Shown piece by piece: positions 24,901 to 36,819 of a stretch of 64,000 nt of DNA. The notes beneath the pieces were generated by a model. That model made no database searches. It was given only the letters and a program-made list of their open reading frames with translations, and was not told the origin of the DNA. Source of the DNA: Hydractinia symbiolongicarpus (taxonomy: Eukaryota; Cnidaria; Hydrozoa; Anthoathecata; Hydractiniidae); contig NC_079886.1 of assembly GCF_029227915.1 (NCBI RefSeq), positions 12,671,501-12,735,500 of the forward strand, given 5' to 3'. Positions within the stretch are counted from its first letter, which is position 1. The number at the start of each line of letters is the position of its first letter. The position numbers and the translations under genes are program-made.

Positions 24901-26600
24901 GCAGTCCAATAAAGTCCGCACACGTAAATCACGTGGTTCCATCTGCCTGCGCAGGTTACCATTGGACTATTCCTGCCAGTCTCAATGCACTACAACGTTT
25001 CAAGTGGTTTTCCTCAGCGCTGTGGCCTAACAACACTCTTAACTACGTGCACAGTCCTATAAAGGCTGTAATATGGCCTTTTGCAGTCTAACAAAAGCCT
25101 CACACGGAAATCTCGTGGTTCCATCTGCCTGCGCAGGTTACCATTGGACTGTTCCTTCTAGTCTCGATGCACTACAACGTTCCAAGTGGTTTTCTTTAGC
25201 GCCATGGCCTTAGAACACTCTTAACTACGTGCACAGTCCTATAAAGACCGTAATATACCTTTTTGCAGTCCAATAATGGCCGCCCACGTAAATCACGCGG
25301 TTTCAGCTGCCTGCACTGGTTACAATTGGACTTGTCGTTCCAGTTTCAATGCGCTATTACGTCCCAAGTCGTTTTCATTAGCGCCGCTGCCTTACAACAC
25401 TCTTAACTACGTGCACAGTCCTATAAAGGCTGCAATATGGCCTTTTGCAGTATAATAAAAGCCTCACACGTAAATCGCGTGGTTCCATCTGCCAGCGCAG
25501 GTTACCATTGGACTATTCCTTCCAGTCTCAATGCACTACAACGTTCCAAGAGGTTTTCCTCAGCGGTGTGGCCTTAGAATTCTCTTAACTATGTGCACAG
25601 TCCTATAAAGGCCGTAATATGGCCTTTTGCAGTCTAATAAAGGCTTCACACGTAAATCACCTGGTTTGACCTGCCTGCGCAGGTTACCATTGACTAGTCC
25701 TTCCAGTCTCAATGCGCTACAACGTCCAAAGTCGTTTTCATTAGCGCTGTTGCCTTAAAACACTCCTAACTACGTGCACAGTACAATAAAGGGTGTAATG
25801 CCAATTGCAGTCTAATAAAGGCCTCACACGTAAATCACGTGGTTTCACCTGCCTGCGCAGGTTACCATTGGACTAGTCCTTCCAGTCTCAATGCGCTACA
25901 ACGTCCCAAGTCGTTTTCATTAGCGCTGTTGCCTTACAACACTCTTAACTACGTGCACAGTCCAATAAAGCGTATATAGCCATTTGCAGTCTAATAAAGG
26001 CCTCACACGTAAATCACGTGGTTTCACCTGCCTGCGCAGGTTACCATTGGACTAGTCCTTCCAGTCTCAATGCGCTACAACGTCCCAAGTCGTTTTCATT
26101 AGCGCCGTTGCCTTACAACACTCTTAACTACGTGCACAGTCCTATAAAGGCTGTAATATGGCCTTTTGCAGTCTAACAAAAGCCTCACACGTAAATCTCG
26201 TGGTTCCATCTGCCTGCGCAGGTTACCATTGGACTGTTCCTTCTAGTCTCGATGCACTACAACGTTCCAAGTGGTTTTCTTTAGCGCCATGGCCTTAGAA
26301 CACTCTTAACTACGTGCACAGTCCTATAAAGACCGTAATATACCTTTTTGCAGTCCAATGATGGCCGCACACGTAAATCACGCGGTTTCAGCTGCCTGCA
26401 CTGGTTACCATTGGACTTGTCGTTCCAGTCTCAATGCGCTATCACGTCCCAAGTCGTTTTCATTAGCGCCGCTGCCTTACAACACTCTTAACTACGTGCA
26501 TAGTCCTATAAAGGCTGCAATATGGCCTTTTGCAGTCTAATAAAAACCTCGCACGTCAATCACGCGGTTTCACCTGTCTGCGCAGGTTACCATTGGACTA
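21986..26600 (+). repeat. Further 2.7-2.9-kb-type higher-order units
   Basis: Begins with one beta monomer (21986-22151) and then repeats the monomer order of units 1-4. The alpha marker is at about 22266, 23171, 24080, 25164 and 26249. From 22152 the sequence repeats at an offset of 2898 (CCTCACACGG at 22201 and 25099) until about 25960. The last 1.57 kb (about 25035-26600) matches about 17465-19030 at an offset of 7570. One GGACTATTCCTGCC-type monomer (about 24870-25050) present here is absent at the matching place in units 3 and 4. No gene is seen. Confidence 0.82.
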
Positions 26601-29600
26601 TTCCTTCCAGTCTCATTGCACTACAACGTTCCAAGTGGTTTTCCTCAGCGCTGTGGCCTTAGAACACTCTTAACAACGTCCACAGTCATATAAAGGTTGT
26701 AATATGGCTTTTTGCAGTCTAATAAAAGCCTTACACGTAAATCACGTGGTTCCATCTGCTTGCGCAGGTTACCATTGGACTATTCCTTCCAGTCTCAATG
26801 CACTACAACGTTCCAAGTGGTTTTCCTCAGCGCTGTGGCCTTAGAACTCTCTTAACTATGTGCACAGTCTTATAAAGGCCGTAATATGGCTTGTTGCAGT
26901 CTAATAAAGGCTTCACACGTAAATCACGTGGTTTCACCTGCCTGCGCAGGTTACCATTGGACTAGCCGTTCCAGTCTCAATGCGCTCCAACGTCCCAAGT
27001 CGTTTTCATTAGCGCCGTTCCCTTAGAACACTCTTAACTACGTGCACAGTCATATAAAGGCCGTAATATGGCCTTTTGCAGTCTAATAAAGGCTTCACAC
27101 GTAAATCACGTGGTTTCACCTGCCTGCGCAGGTTACCATTGGACTAGCCGTTCCAGTCTCAATGCGCTCCAACGTCCCAAGTTGTTTTCATTAGCGCCGT
27201 TTCCTTACAACACTCTTAACTACGTGCACAGTCCTATAAAGGCTGTAATATGGCCTTTTGGAGTCTAATAAAGGCCTCACACGTAAATCACGTGGTTTCA
27301 CCTTTCTGCACAGGTTACCATTGGCCTAGTCCTTCCAGTCTCAATGCGCTATAACGTCCCTAGTCGTTTTCATTGGCTAAGTTGCCTTAGAACTCTCTTA
27401 ACTACGTGCACAGTCCAATAAAGGGTGTATAGCCTTTTGCAGTCTAACAAAGGCCGCACACGTAAATCACGTGGTTCCATCTGCCTGTGCAGGTTACCAT
27501 TGGCCTAATCCTTCCAGTCTCAATACACTACAACATCCCAGTTTATTTTCCTTAGCGCCGTCGCTTTAGAACACTCTTAACTACGTGAATCGTCCTATAA
27601 AAAGGCTGTCATATGGCCTTTTGCAATCTAGTAAAAGTCTTGCACGTAAATCACGTGGTTTCACCTGCCTGCGCCGGTTACCATTGGACTAGTCCTTCCA
27701 GTCTTAATGCGCTACCACGTCTCAAGTCGTTTTCATAAGCGCCGTTGCCTTACAACACTCTTAACTACGGACACAGTCATATAAAGGCCGTAATATGGCC
27801 TTTTGCAGTCTAATAAAGGCTTCACAGGTAAATCACGTGGTTTCACCTGCCTGCGCAGGTTACCATTGGACTAACCGTTCCAGTCTCAATGCCCTCCAAC
27901 TTCCCAAGTCGTTTTCATTTGCGCGGTTGCCTTAGAACACTCTTAACTACGTGCACAATCATATAAAGGCTGTAATATGGCTTTTTGCAGTCTAATAAAA
28001 GCCTCACACGTAAATCACGTGGTTCCATCTGCCTGCGCAGGTTACCATTGGACTATTCCTGCCAGTCTCAATGCACTACAACGTTCCAAGTGGTTTTCTT
28101 CAGCGCTGTGGCCTTACAACACTCTTAACTACGTGCACAGTCCTTTAAAGGCTGTAATATGGCTTTTTGCAGTCTAATAAGAGCCTCACTCGTAAATCAC
28201 GTGGTTCCATCTGCTTCCGCAGGTTACCATTGGACTATTCCTGCCAGTCTCAATGCACTAAAACGTTCCAAGTGGTTTTCCTCAGCGCTGTGGCCTTAGA
28301 ACTCTCTTAACTATGTGCACAGTCCTATAAAGGCCGTAATATGGCTTTTTGCAGTCTAATAAAGGCTTCACACGTAAATCACGTGGTTTCACCTGCCTGC
28401 GCAGGTTACCATTGGACTAGCCGTTCCAGTCTCAATGCGCTCCAACTTCCCAAGTTGTTTTCATTTGTGCCGTTGCCTTAGAACACTCTTAACTACGTGC
28501 ACAATCATATAAAGACTGTAATATGGCTTTTTGCAGTGTAATAAAAGCCTCACACGTAAATCACGTGGTTCCATCTGCCTGCGCAGGTTACCATTGGACT
28601 ATTCCTGCCAGTCTCAATGCACTACAACGTTCCAAGTGGTTTTCCTCAGCGCTGTGGCCTTACAACACTCTTAACTACGTGCACAGTCCTATAAAGGCTG
28701 TAATATGGCCTTTTGCAGTCTAACAAAAGCCTCACACGTAAATCTCGTGGTTCCATCTGCCTGCGCAGGTTACCATTGGACTGTTCCTTCTAGTCTCGAT
28801 GCACTACAACGTTCCAAGTGGTTTTCTTTAGCGCCATGGCCTTAGAACACTCTTAACTACGTGCACAGTCCTATAAAGACCGTAATATACCTTTTTGCAG
28901 ACCAATAAAGGCCGCACACGTAAATCACGCGGTTTCAGCTGCCTGCACTGGTTACCATTGGACTTGTCGTTCCAGCCTCATTGCGCTATCACGTCCCAAG
29001 TCCTTTGCATTAGCGCCGCTGCCTTACAACACTCTAAACTACGTGCACAGTCCTATAAAGGCTGCAATATGGCCTTTTGCAGTCTAATAAAAACCTCGCA
29101 CGTCAATCACGCGGTTTCACTTGTCTGCGCAGGTTACCATTGGACTAGTTCTTCCATTCTCAATGCGCTACAACGTCCCAAGCCGTTTTTATTAGCGCCG
29201 CTGCCTTACAACACTCTTAACTGCGTGCACAGTCCTATAAAGGCTGTAATATGGCCTTTTGCTGTTTAATAAAGGCCTTGCACGTAAATCACGTGGTTCC
29301 ATCTGCCTGCGCAGGTTACCATTGGACTATTCCTTTCAGTCTCATTGCACTACAACGTTCCAAGTGGTTTTCCTCAGCGCTGTGGCCTTAGAACTCTCTT
29401 AACTATGTGCACAGTCCAATAAAGGCCGTAATATGGCCTTTTGCAGTCTAATAAAGGCTTCACACGAAAATCACGTGGTTTTACCTGCCTGCGCAGGTTA
29501 CCATTGGACTAGTCCGTCCAGTCTCAATGCGCTACAACGTCCCAAGTCGTTTTCATTAGCGCCGTTGCCTTAGAACACTCTTAACTACGTGGACAGTCAT

Positions 29601-32600
29601 ATAAAGGCTGTAATATGGCCTTTTGCAGTCTAATAAAGGCTTCACACGTAAATCACGTGGTTTCACCTGCCTGCGAAGGTTACCATTGGACTAGCCGTTC
29701 CATTCTCAATGCGCTCCAACGTCCCAAGTTGTTTTCATTAGCGCCATGGCCTTAGAACACTCTTAACTACGTGCACAATCATATAGAGGCTGTAATATGG
29801 CTTTTTGCAGTCTAATAAAAGCCTCACACGTAAATCACGTGGTTCCATCTGCCTGCGCAGGTTACCATTGGACTATTCCTGCCAGTCTCAATGCACTACA
29901 ACGTTCCAAGTGGTTTTCCTCAGCGCTGTGGCCTTAGAACTCTCTTAACTATGTGCACAGTCCTATAAAGCCCGTAATATGGCTTTTTGCAGTCTAATAA
30001 AGGCTTCACACGTAAATCACGTGTTTTCACCTGCCTGCGCAGGTTACCATTGGACTAGTCCTTCCAGTCTCAATGCACTACAACGTTCCAAGTCGTTTTC
30101 ATTAGCGCCATTGCATTAGAACAGTCTTAACTACGTGCACAGTCCTATAAAGGCTGTAATATGGCCTTTTGCAGTCTAATAAAAGCCTCACAAGTAAATC
30201 ACGTGGTTCCATCTGCCTGCGCAGGTTACTATTGGACTATTCCTGCCAGTCTCAATGCACTACAACGTTCCAAGTGGTTTTCCTCAGCGCTGTGGCCTTA
30301 CAACACTCTTAACTACGTGCACAGTCCTATAAAGGCTGTAATATGGCTTTTTGCAGTCTAATAAAAGCCTCACACGTAAATCACGTGGTTCCATCTGCAT
30401 CCGCAGGTTACCATTGGACTATTCCTTCCAGTCGCAATGCACTACAACGTTCCAAGTGGTTTTCCTCAGCGCTGTGGCCTTAGAACTCTTTTAACTATGT
30501 GCACAGTCCTATAAAGGCCGTAATATGGCTTTTTGCAGTCTAATAAAGGCTTCACACGTAAATCACGTGGTTTCACCTGCCTGCGCAGGTTACCATTGGC
30601 CTAGTCCTTCCAGTCTCAATGCGCTACAACGTCCCTAGTCGTTTTCATTGGCGAAGTTGCCTTAGAACACTCTTAACTACGCGCACAGTCCAATAAAGGG
30701 TGTATAGCCTTTTGCAGTCTAATAAAGGCTTCACACGTAAATCACGTGGTTCCATCTGCCTGTGCAGGTTACCATTGGACTATTCCTGCCAGTCTCAATG
30801 CACTACAACGTTCCAAGTGGTTTTCCTCAGCGCTGTGGCCTTACAACACTCTTAACTACGTGCACAGTCCTATAAAGGCTGTAATATGGCCTTTTGCAGT
30901 CTAACAAAAGCCTCACACGTAAATCTCGTGGTTCCATCTGCCTGCGCAGGTTACCATTGGACTGTTCCTTCTAGTCTCGATGCACTACAACGTTCCAAGT
31001 GGTTTTCTTTAGCGCCATGGCTTTAGAACACTCTTAACTACGTGCACAGTCCTATAAAGACAGTAATATACCTTTTTGCTGTCCAATAAAGGCCGCACAC
31101 GTAAATCACGCGGTTTCAGCTGCCTGCACTGGTTACCATTGGACTTGTCGTTCCAGTCTCATTGCGCTATCACGTCCCAAGTCGTTTTCATTAGCGCCGC
31201 TGCCTTACAACACTCTTAACTGCGTGCACAGTCCTATAAAGGCTGTAATATGGCCTTTTGCAGTCTAATAAAGGCCTTGCACGTAAATCACGTGGTTTCA
31301 CCTGCCTGCGCAGGTTACCATTGGACTATTCCTTCCTGTCTCAATGCACTACAACGTTCAAAGTGGTTTTCCTCAGCGCTGTGGCCTTAGAACTCTCTTA
31401 ACTATGTGCACAGTCCTATAAAGGCCGTAATATGGCTTTTTGCAGTCTAATAAAGGCTTCACACGTAAATCACGTGTTTTCACCTGCCTGCGCAGGTTAC
31501 CATTGGACTTGTCGTTCCAGTCTCAATGCGCTACAACGTCCCTAGTCGTTTTCATTGCCGAATTTGCCTTACAACACTCTTAACTACGTGCACAGTGCTA
31601 TAAAGGCTGTAATATGGCCTTTTGCAGTCTAATAAAGGCTTCACACGTAAATCACGTGGTTCCATCTGCCTGCGCAGGTTACCATTGGACTATTCCTTCT
31701 AGTCTCGATGCACTACAACGTTCCAAGTGGTTTTCTTTAGCGCCATGGCCTTAGAACACTCTTAACTACGTGAACAGTCCTATAAAGACCGTAATATACC
31801 TTTTTGCAGTCCAATAAAGGCCGCACACGTAAATCACGCGGTTTCAGCTGCCTGCACTAGTTACCATTGGACTTGTTGTTCCAGTCTAAATGCGCTATCA
31901 CGTCCCAAGTCGTTTTCATTAGCGCCGCTGCCTTACAACACTCCTAAATACGTGCACAGTCCTATAAAGGCTGAAATATGGCCTTTTGCAGTCTAATAAA
32001 AACCTCGCACGTCAATCACGCGGTTTCACCTGTCTGCGCAGGTTACCATTGGACTAGTCCTTCCATTCTCAATGCGCTACAACGTCCCAAGTCGTTTTTA
32101 TTAGCGCCGCTGCCTTACAACACTCTTAACTGCGTGCGCAGTCCTATAAAGGCTGTAATATGGCCTTTTGCAGTCTAATAAAGGCCTTGCACGTAAATCA
32201 CGTGGTTTCACCTGCCTGCGCAGGTTACCATTGGACTAATCCTTCCAGTCTCATTGCACTACAACGTTCCAAGTGGTTTTCCTCAGCGCTGTGGCCTTAG
32301 AACTCTCTTAACTATGTGCACAGTCCAATAAAAGCCGTAATATGGCCTTTTGCAGTCTAATAAAGGCTTCACACGTAAATCACGTGTTTTCACCTGCCTG
32401 CGGAGGTTACCATTGGACTTGTCGTTCCAGTCTCAATGCGCTACCACGTCCCAAGTTGTTTTCATTAGCGCCGTTGCCTTAAAACACTCTTAACTACGTG
32501 CACAGTCATATAAAGGCTGTAATATGGCCTTTTGCAGTCTAATAAAAGCCTCACACGTAAATCGCGTGGTTCCATCTGCCTGCGCAGGTTACCATTGGAC

Positions 32601-33907
32601 TATTCCTTCCAGTCTCATTGCACTACAACGTTCCAAGTGGTTTTCCTCAGCGCTGTGGCCTTAGAACTCTCTTAACTATGTGCACAGTCCAAAAAAGGCC
32701 GTAATATGGCCTTTTGCAGTCTAATAAAGGCTTCACACGTAAATCACGTGTTTTCACCTGCCTGCGCAGGTTACCATTGACTAGTCCTTCCAGTCGCAGT
32801 GCGCTACAACGTCCCAAGTTGTTTTCATTAGCGCCGTTGCCTTAAAACACTCTTAACTACGTGCACAGTCATATAAAGGCTGTAATATGGCCTTTTGCAG
32901 TCTAATAAAAGCCTCACACGTAAATCGCGTGGTTCCATCTGCCTGTGCAGGTTACCATTGGACTAGTCCTTCCAATCTCAATGCGCTCCAACGTCCCAAG
33001 TTGTTTTCATTAGCGCCGTTGCCTTACAATACTCTTAACTACGTGCACAGTCCTATAAAGGCTGTAATATGGCCTTTTGCAATCTAGTAAAAGCCTCGCA
33101 CGTATATCGCGTGGTTCCATCTGCCTGCGCAGGTTACCATTGGACTATTCCTGCCAGTCTCAATGCACTACAACGTTCCAAGTGGTTTTCCTCAGCGCTG
33201 TGGCCTTACAACACTCTTAACTACGTGCACAGTCCTATAAAGGCTGTAATATGGCCTTTTGCAGTCTAACAAAAGCCTCACACGTAAATCTCGTGGTTCC
33301 ATCTGCCTGCGCAGGTTACCATTGGACTGTTCCTTCTAGTCTCGATGCACTACAACGTTCCAAGTGGTTTTCTTTAGCGCCATGGCCTTAGAACACTCTT
33401 AACTACGTGCACAGTCCTATAAAGACCGTAATATACCTTTTTGCAGTCCAATAAAGGCCGCACACGTAAATCACGCGGTTTCAGCTGCCTGCAGTAGTTA
33501 CCATTGGACTTGTCGTTCCAGTCTCAATGCGCTATCACGTCCCAAGTCGTTTTCATTAGCGCCGCTGCCTTACAACACTCCTAAATACGTGCACAGTCCT
33601 ATAAAGGCTGCAATATGGCCTTTTGCAGTCTAATAAAAACCTCGCACGTCAATCACGCGGTTTTACCTGTCTGCGCAGGTTACCATTGGACTTGTCATTC
33701 CAGTCTCAATGCGCTACAACGTCCCTAGTCGTTTTCATTGCCGAATTTGCCTTACAACACTCTTAACTACGTGCACAGTGCTATAAAGGCTGTAATATGG
33801 CCTTTTGCAGTCTAATAAAGGCTTCACACGTAAATCACGTGGTTTCACCTGCCTGCGCAAGTTTCCATTGCACTAGACGCTCCAGTCTCAATGCGCTACA
33901 ACGTTCA
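26601..33907 (+). repeat. Less homogenised satellite segment
   Basis: About 40 monomers with more private substitutions and weaker long-range periodicity. Examples are ACCTTTCTGCACAGG (about 27300), CATTGGCTAAG (about 27370), CCTATAAAAAGGCTGTC with a 2-bp gain (about 27595), CTGCTTCCGCAGG (about 28212) and a TAGAGGCTG variant near 29785. A loose 12-monomer relationship links about 27977 with 30161 (offset 2184), but with visible divergence. Alpha-beta(-gamma) trios still occur (from about 28700, 30890, 31690 and 33250). This may be an older or less often exchanged part of the array. No gene is seen. Confidence 0.8.
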
Positions 33908-36819
33908 AAGTCGTTTTCATTGGCGCCGTTGCCTTAGAACACTCTTAACTACGTGAATCGTCCTATAAAGGCTGTAATATGGCCTTTTGCAATCTAGTAA
34001 AAGCGTCGCACGTAAATCACGTGGTTTCACCTGCCTGCGCAGGTTACCATTGGACTAGTCCTTCCAGTCTCAATGCGCTCCAACGTCCCAAGTGGTTTTC
34101 CTCAGCGCTGTGGCCTTACAACACTCTTAACTACGTGCACAGTCCTATAAAGGCTGTAATATGGCCTTTTGCAGTCTAACAAAAGCCTCACACGTAAATC
34201 TCGTGGTTCCATCTGCCTGCGCAGATTACCATTGGACTGTTCCTTCTAGTCTCGATGCACTACAACGTTCCAAGTGGTTTTCTTTAGCGCCATGGCCTTA
34301 GAACACTCTTAACTACGTGCACAGTCCTATAAAGACCGTAATATACCTTTTTGCAGTCCAATAAAGGCCGCACACGTAAATCACGCGGTTTCAGCTGCCT
34401 GCAGTAGTTACCATTGGACTTGTCGTTCCAGTCTCAATGCGCTATCACGTCCCAAGTCGTTTTCATTAGCGCCGCTGCCTTACAACACTCCTAAATACGT
34501 GCACAGTCCTATAAAGGCTGCAATATGGCCTTTTGCAGTCTAATAAAAACCTCGCACGTCAATCACGCGGTTTCACCTGTCTGCGCAGGTTGCCATTGGA
34601 CTAGTCCTTCCATTCTCAATGCGCTACAACGTCCCAAGTCGTTTTTATTAGCGCCGCTGCCTTACAACACTCTTAACTGCGTGCACAGTCCTATAAAGGC
34701 TGTAATATGGCCTTTTGCAGTCTAATAAAGGCTTTGCACGTAAATCACGTGGTTTCACCTGCCTGCGCAGGTTACCATTGGACTATTCCTTCCAGTCTCA
34801 ATGCACTACAACGTTCAAAGTGGTTTTCCTCAGCGCTGTGGCCTTAGAACTCTCTTAACTATGTGCACAGTCCTATAAAGGCCGTAATATGGCTTTTTGC
34901 AGTCTAATAAAGGCTTCACACGTAAATCACGTGTTTTCACCTGCCTGCGCAGGTTACCATTGGACTTGTCGTTCCAGTCTCAATGCGCTACAACGTCCCT
35001 AGTCGTTTTCATTGCCGAATTTGCCTTACAACACTCTTAACTACGTGCACAGTGCTATAAAGGCTGTAATATGGCCTTTTGCAGTCTAATAAAGGCTTCA
35101 CACGTAAATCACGTGGTTTCACCTGCCTGCGCAAGTTTCCATTGCACTAGACGCTCCAGTCTCAATGCGCTACAACGTTCAAAGTCGTTTTCATTGGCGC
35201 CGTTGCCTTAGAACACTCTTAACTACGTGCACAGTCCAATAAAGGGTGTAATATAGCCTTTTGCAGTCTAATAAAGTCCTCACACGAAAATCACGTGGTT
35301 TCACCTGCCTGCGCAGGTTACCATTGGACTAGTCTTTCCAGTCTCAATGCGCTACAACGTCCCAAGTCGTCTTCATTAGCGCCGTTGCCTTACAACACTC
35401 TTAACTACGTGCACAGTCCTATAAAGACCGTAATATACCTTTTTGCAGTCCAATAAAGTCCGCACACGTAAATCACGTGGTTCCATCTGCCTGCGCAGGT
35501 TACCATTGCACTATTCCATCCAGTCTCAATGCGCTACCACGTCCCAAGCCGTTTTCATTAGCGCTGTTGCCTTACAACACTCTTAACTACGGTAACAGTC
35601 CTATAAAGGCTGCAATATGGCCTTTTGCAGTCTAATAAAAGCCTCGCACGTAAATCACGTGGTTTCACCTGCCTGCACAGGTTACCATTGGACTAGTCCT
35701 TTCAGTCTCAATGCGCTACAACGTCCCAAGTCGCTTTTATTAGCGCCGCTTCCTTACAACACTCTTAACTACGTGCATCGTCCTATAAAGACTGTAACAT
35801 GACCTTTTGCAGTCTAATAAAGGCCTCATACGTAATTAACGTGGTTCCATCTCCCTGCGCAGGTTACCATTGCACTATTCCTTCCAGTCTCAATGCGCTA
35901 CAACGTCCCAAGTCCTTCTCATTGTCGCCGTTGCCTTAGAACACTATTAACTGCGTGCACAGTCCTATAAAGGCTGTAATATTGCCTTTTGCAGTCTAAT
36001 AAAGGCCTGACACGTAAATCACGTGCTTCCATCTGTCTGCGCAGGTTACCATTGCACTATTCCTTACAGTCTCAATGTGCTAAAACGGCCCAAGTCGTTT
36101 TCATTAGCGCTGTTGCCTTACAACACTATTAACTGCGTGCACAGTCCTATAAAGGCTGTAATATTCCCTTTTGCAGTCTAATAAAGGCCTCGCAAGTAAA
36201 TCACGTGGTTGCACCTGTCTGCGCAGGTTACCATTGGACTAGTCCTTACAGTCTCAATGTGCTACAACGTCCCAAGTCGTTTTCATTAGCGCCGTTGCCT
36301 TACAACACTTTTAACTACGTGCACAGTCCTATAAAGACCGTAATATGGCCTTTTGCAGTCTAATAAAAGCCTGGCACGTAAATCACGCGGTTTCACCTGT
36401 CTGCGCAGGTTACCATTGGACTAGTCCTTTCAGTCTCAATGCGCTGCAACGTGCCAAGTCGTTTTCATTAGTGCCATTGCATTAGAACACTCTTAACTAC
36501 GTGCACAGTCCTATAAAGGCTGTAATATTGCCTTTTGCAGTCTAATAAAGGCCTGACACGTAAATCACGTGCTTCCATCTGCCTGCGCTGGTTACCATTG
36601 GCCTAGTCCTTCCAGTCTCAATGCGCTACAACGTCCCAAGTCCTTCTCATTGGCGCCATGGCCTTAGAACACTCTTAACTACGTGCACAGTCCTATAAAG
36701 ACCGTAATATACCTTTTTGCAGTCCAATAAAGGCCGCACACGTAAATCACGCGGTTTCAGCAGCCTGCACTAGTTACCATTGGACTTGTCGTTCCAGTCT
36801 CAATGCGCTATCACGTCCC
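33908..36819 (+). repeat. 2912-bp duplication, first copy (16 monomers)
   Basis: Matches 36820 onward at an offset of 2912 (copies starting at 33979/36891 and 34525/37437), dropping to 2730 further along (35617/38347) because one monomer at about 35231-35412 is missing from the second copy. The right part contains distinctive diverged monomers (GTAATTAACG, ATCTCCCTGCGC, CTAAAACGGCCC, GTTGCACCTG, CACGTGCTTCC). Confidence 0.86.

Noticed and set aside
28895-29269. Longest open frame (124 codons), and similar long ones at 994-1341 and 20916-21242
   Set aside because: They arise where a stop is lost or an indel shifts frame between neighbouring monomers. Their content is only satellite read in two frames, with no domain, no signal and no separate codon bias.
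26601-33907. Inverted segment or change of array orientation
   Set aside because: All monomers here still read TGCAGTC...CACGTAAATC...GTGCACAGTC on the same strand. The region differs only by divergence.
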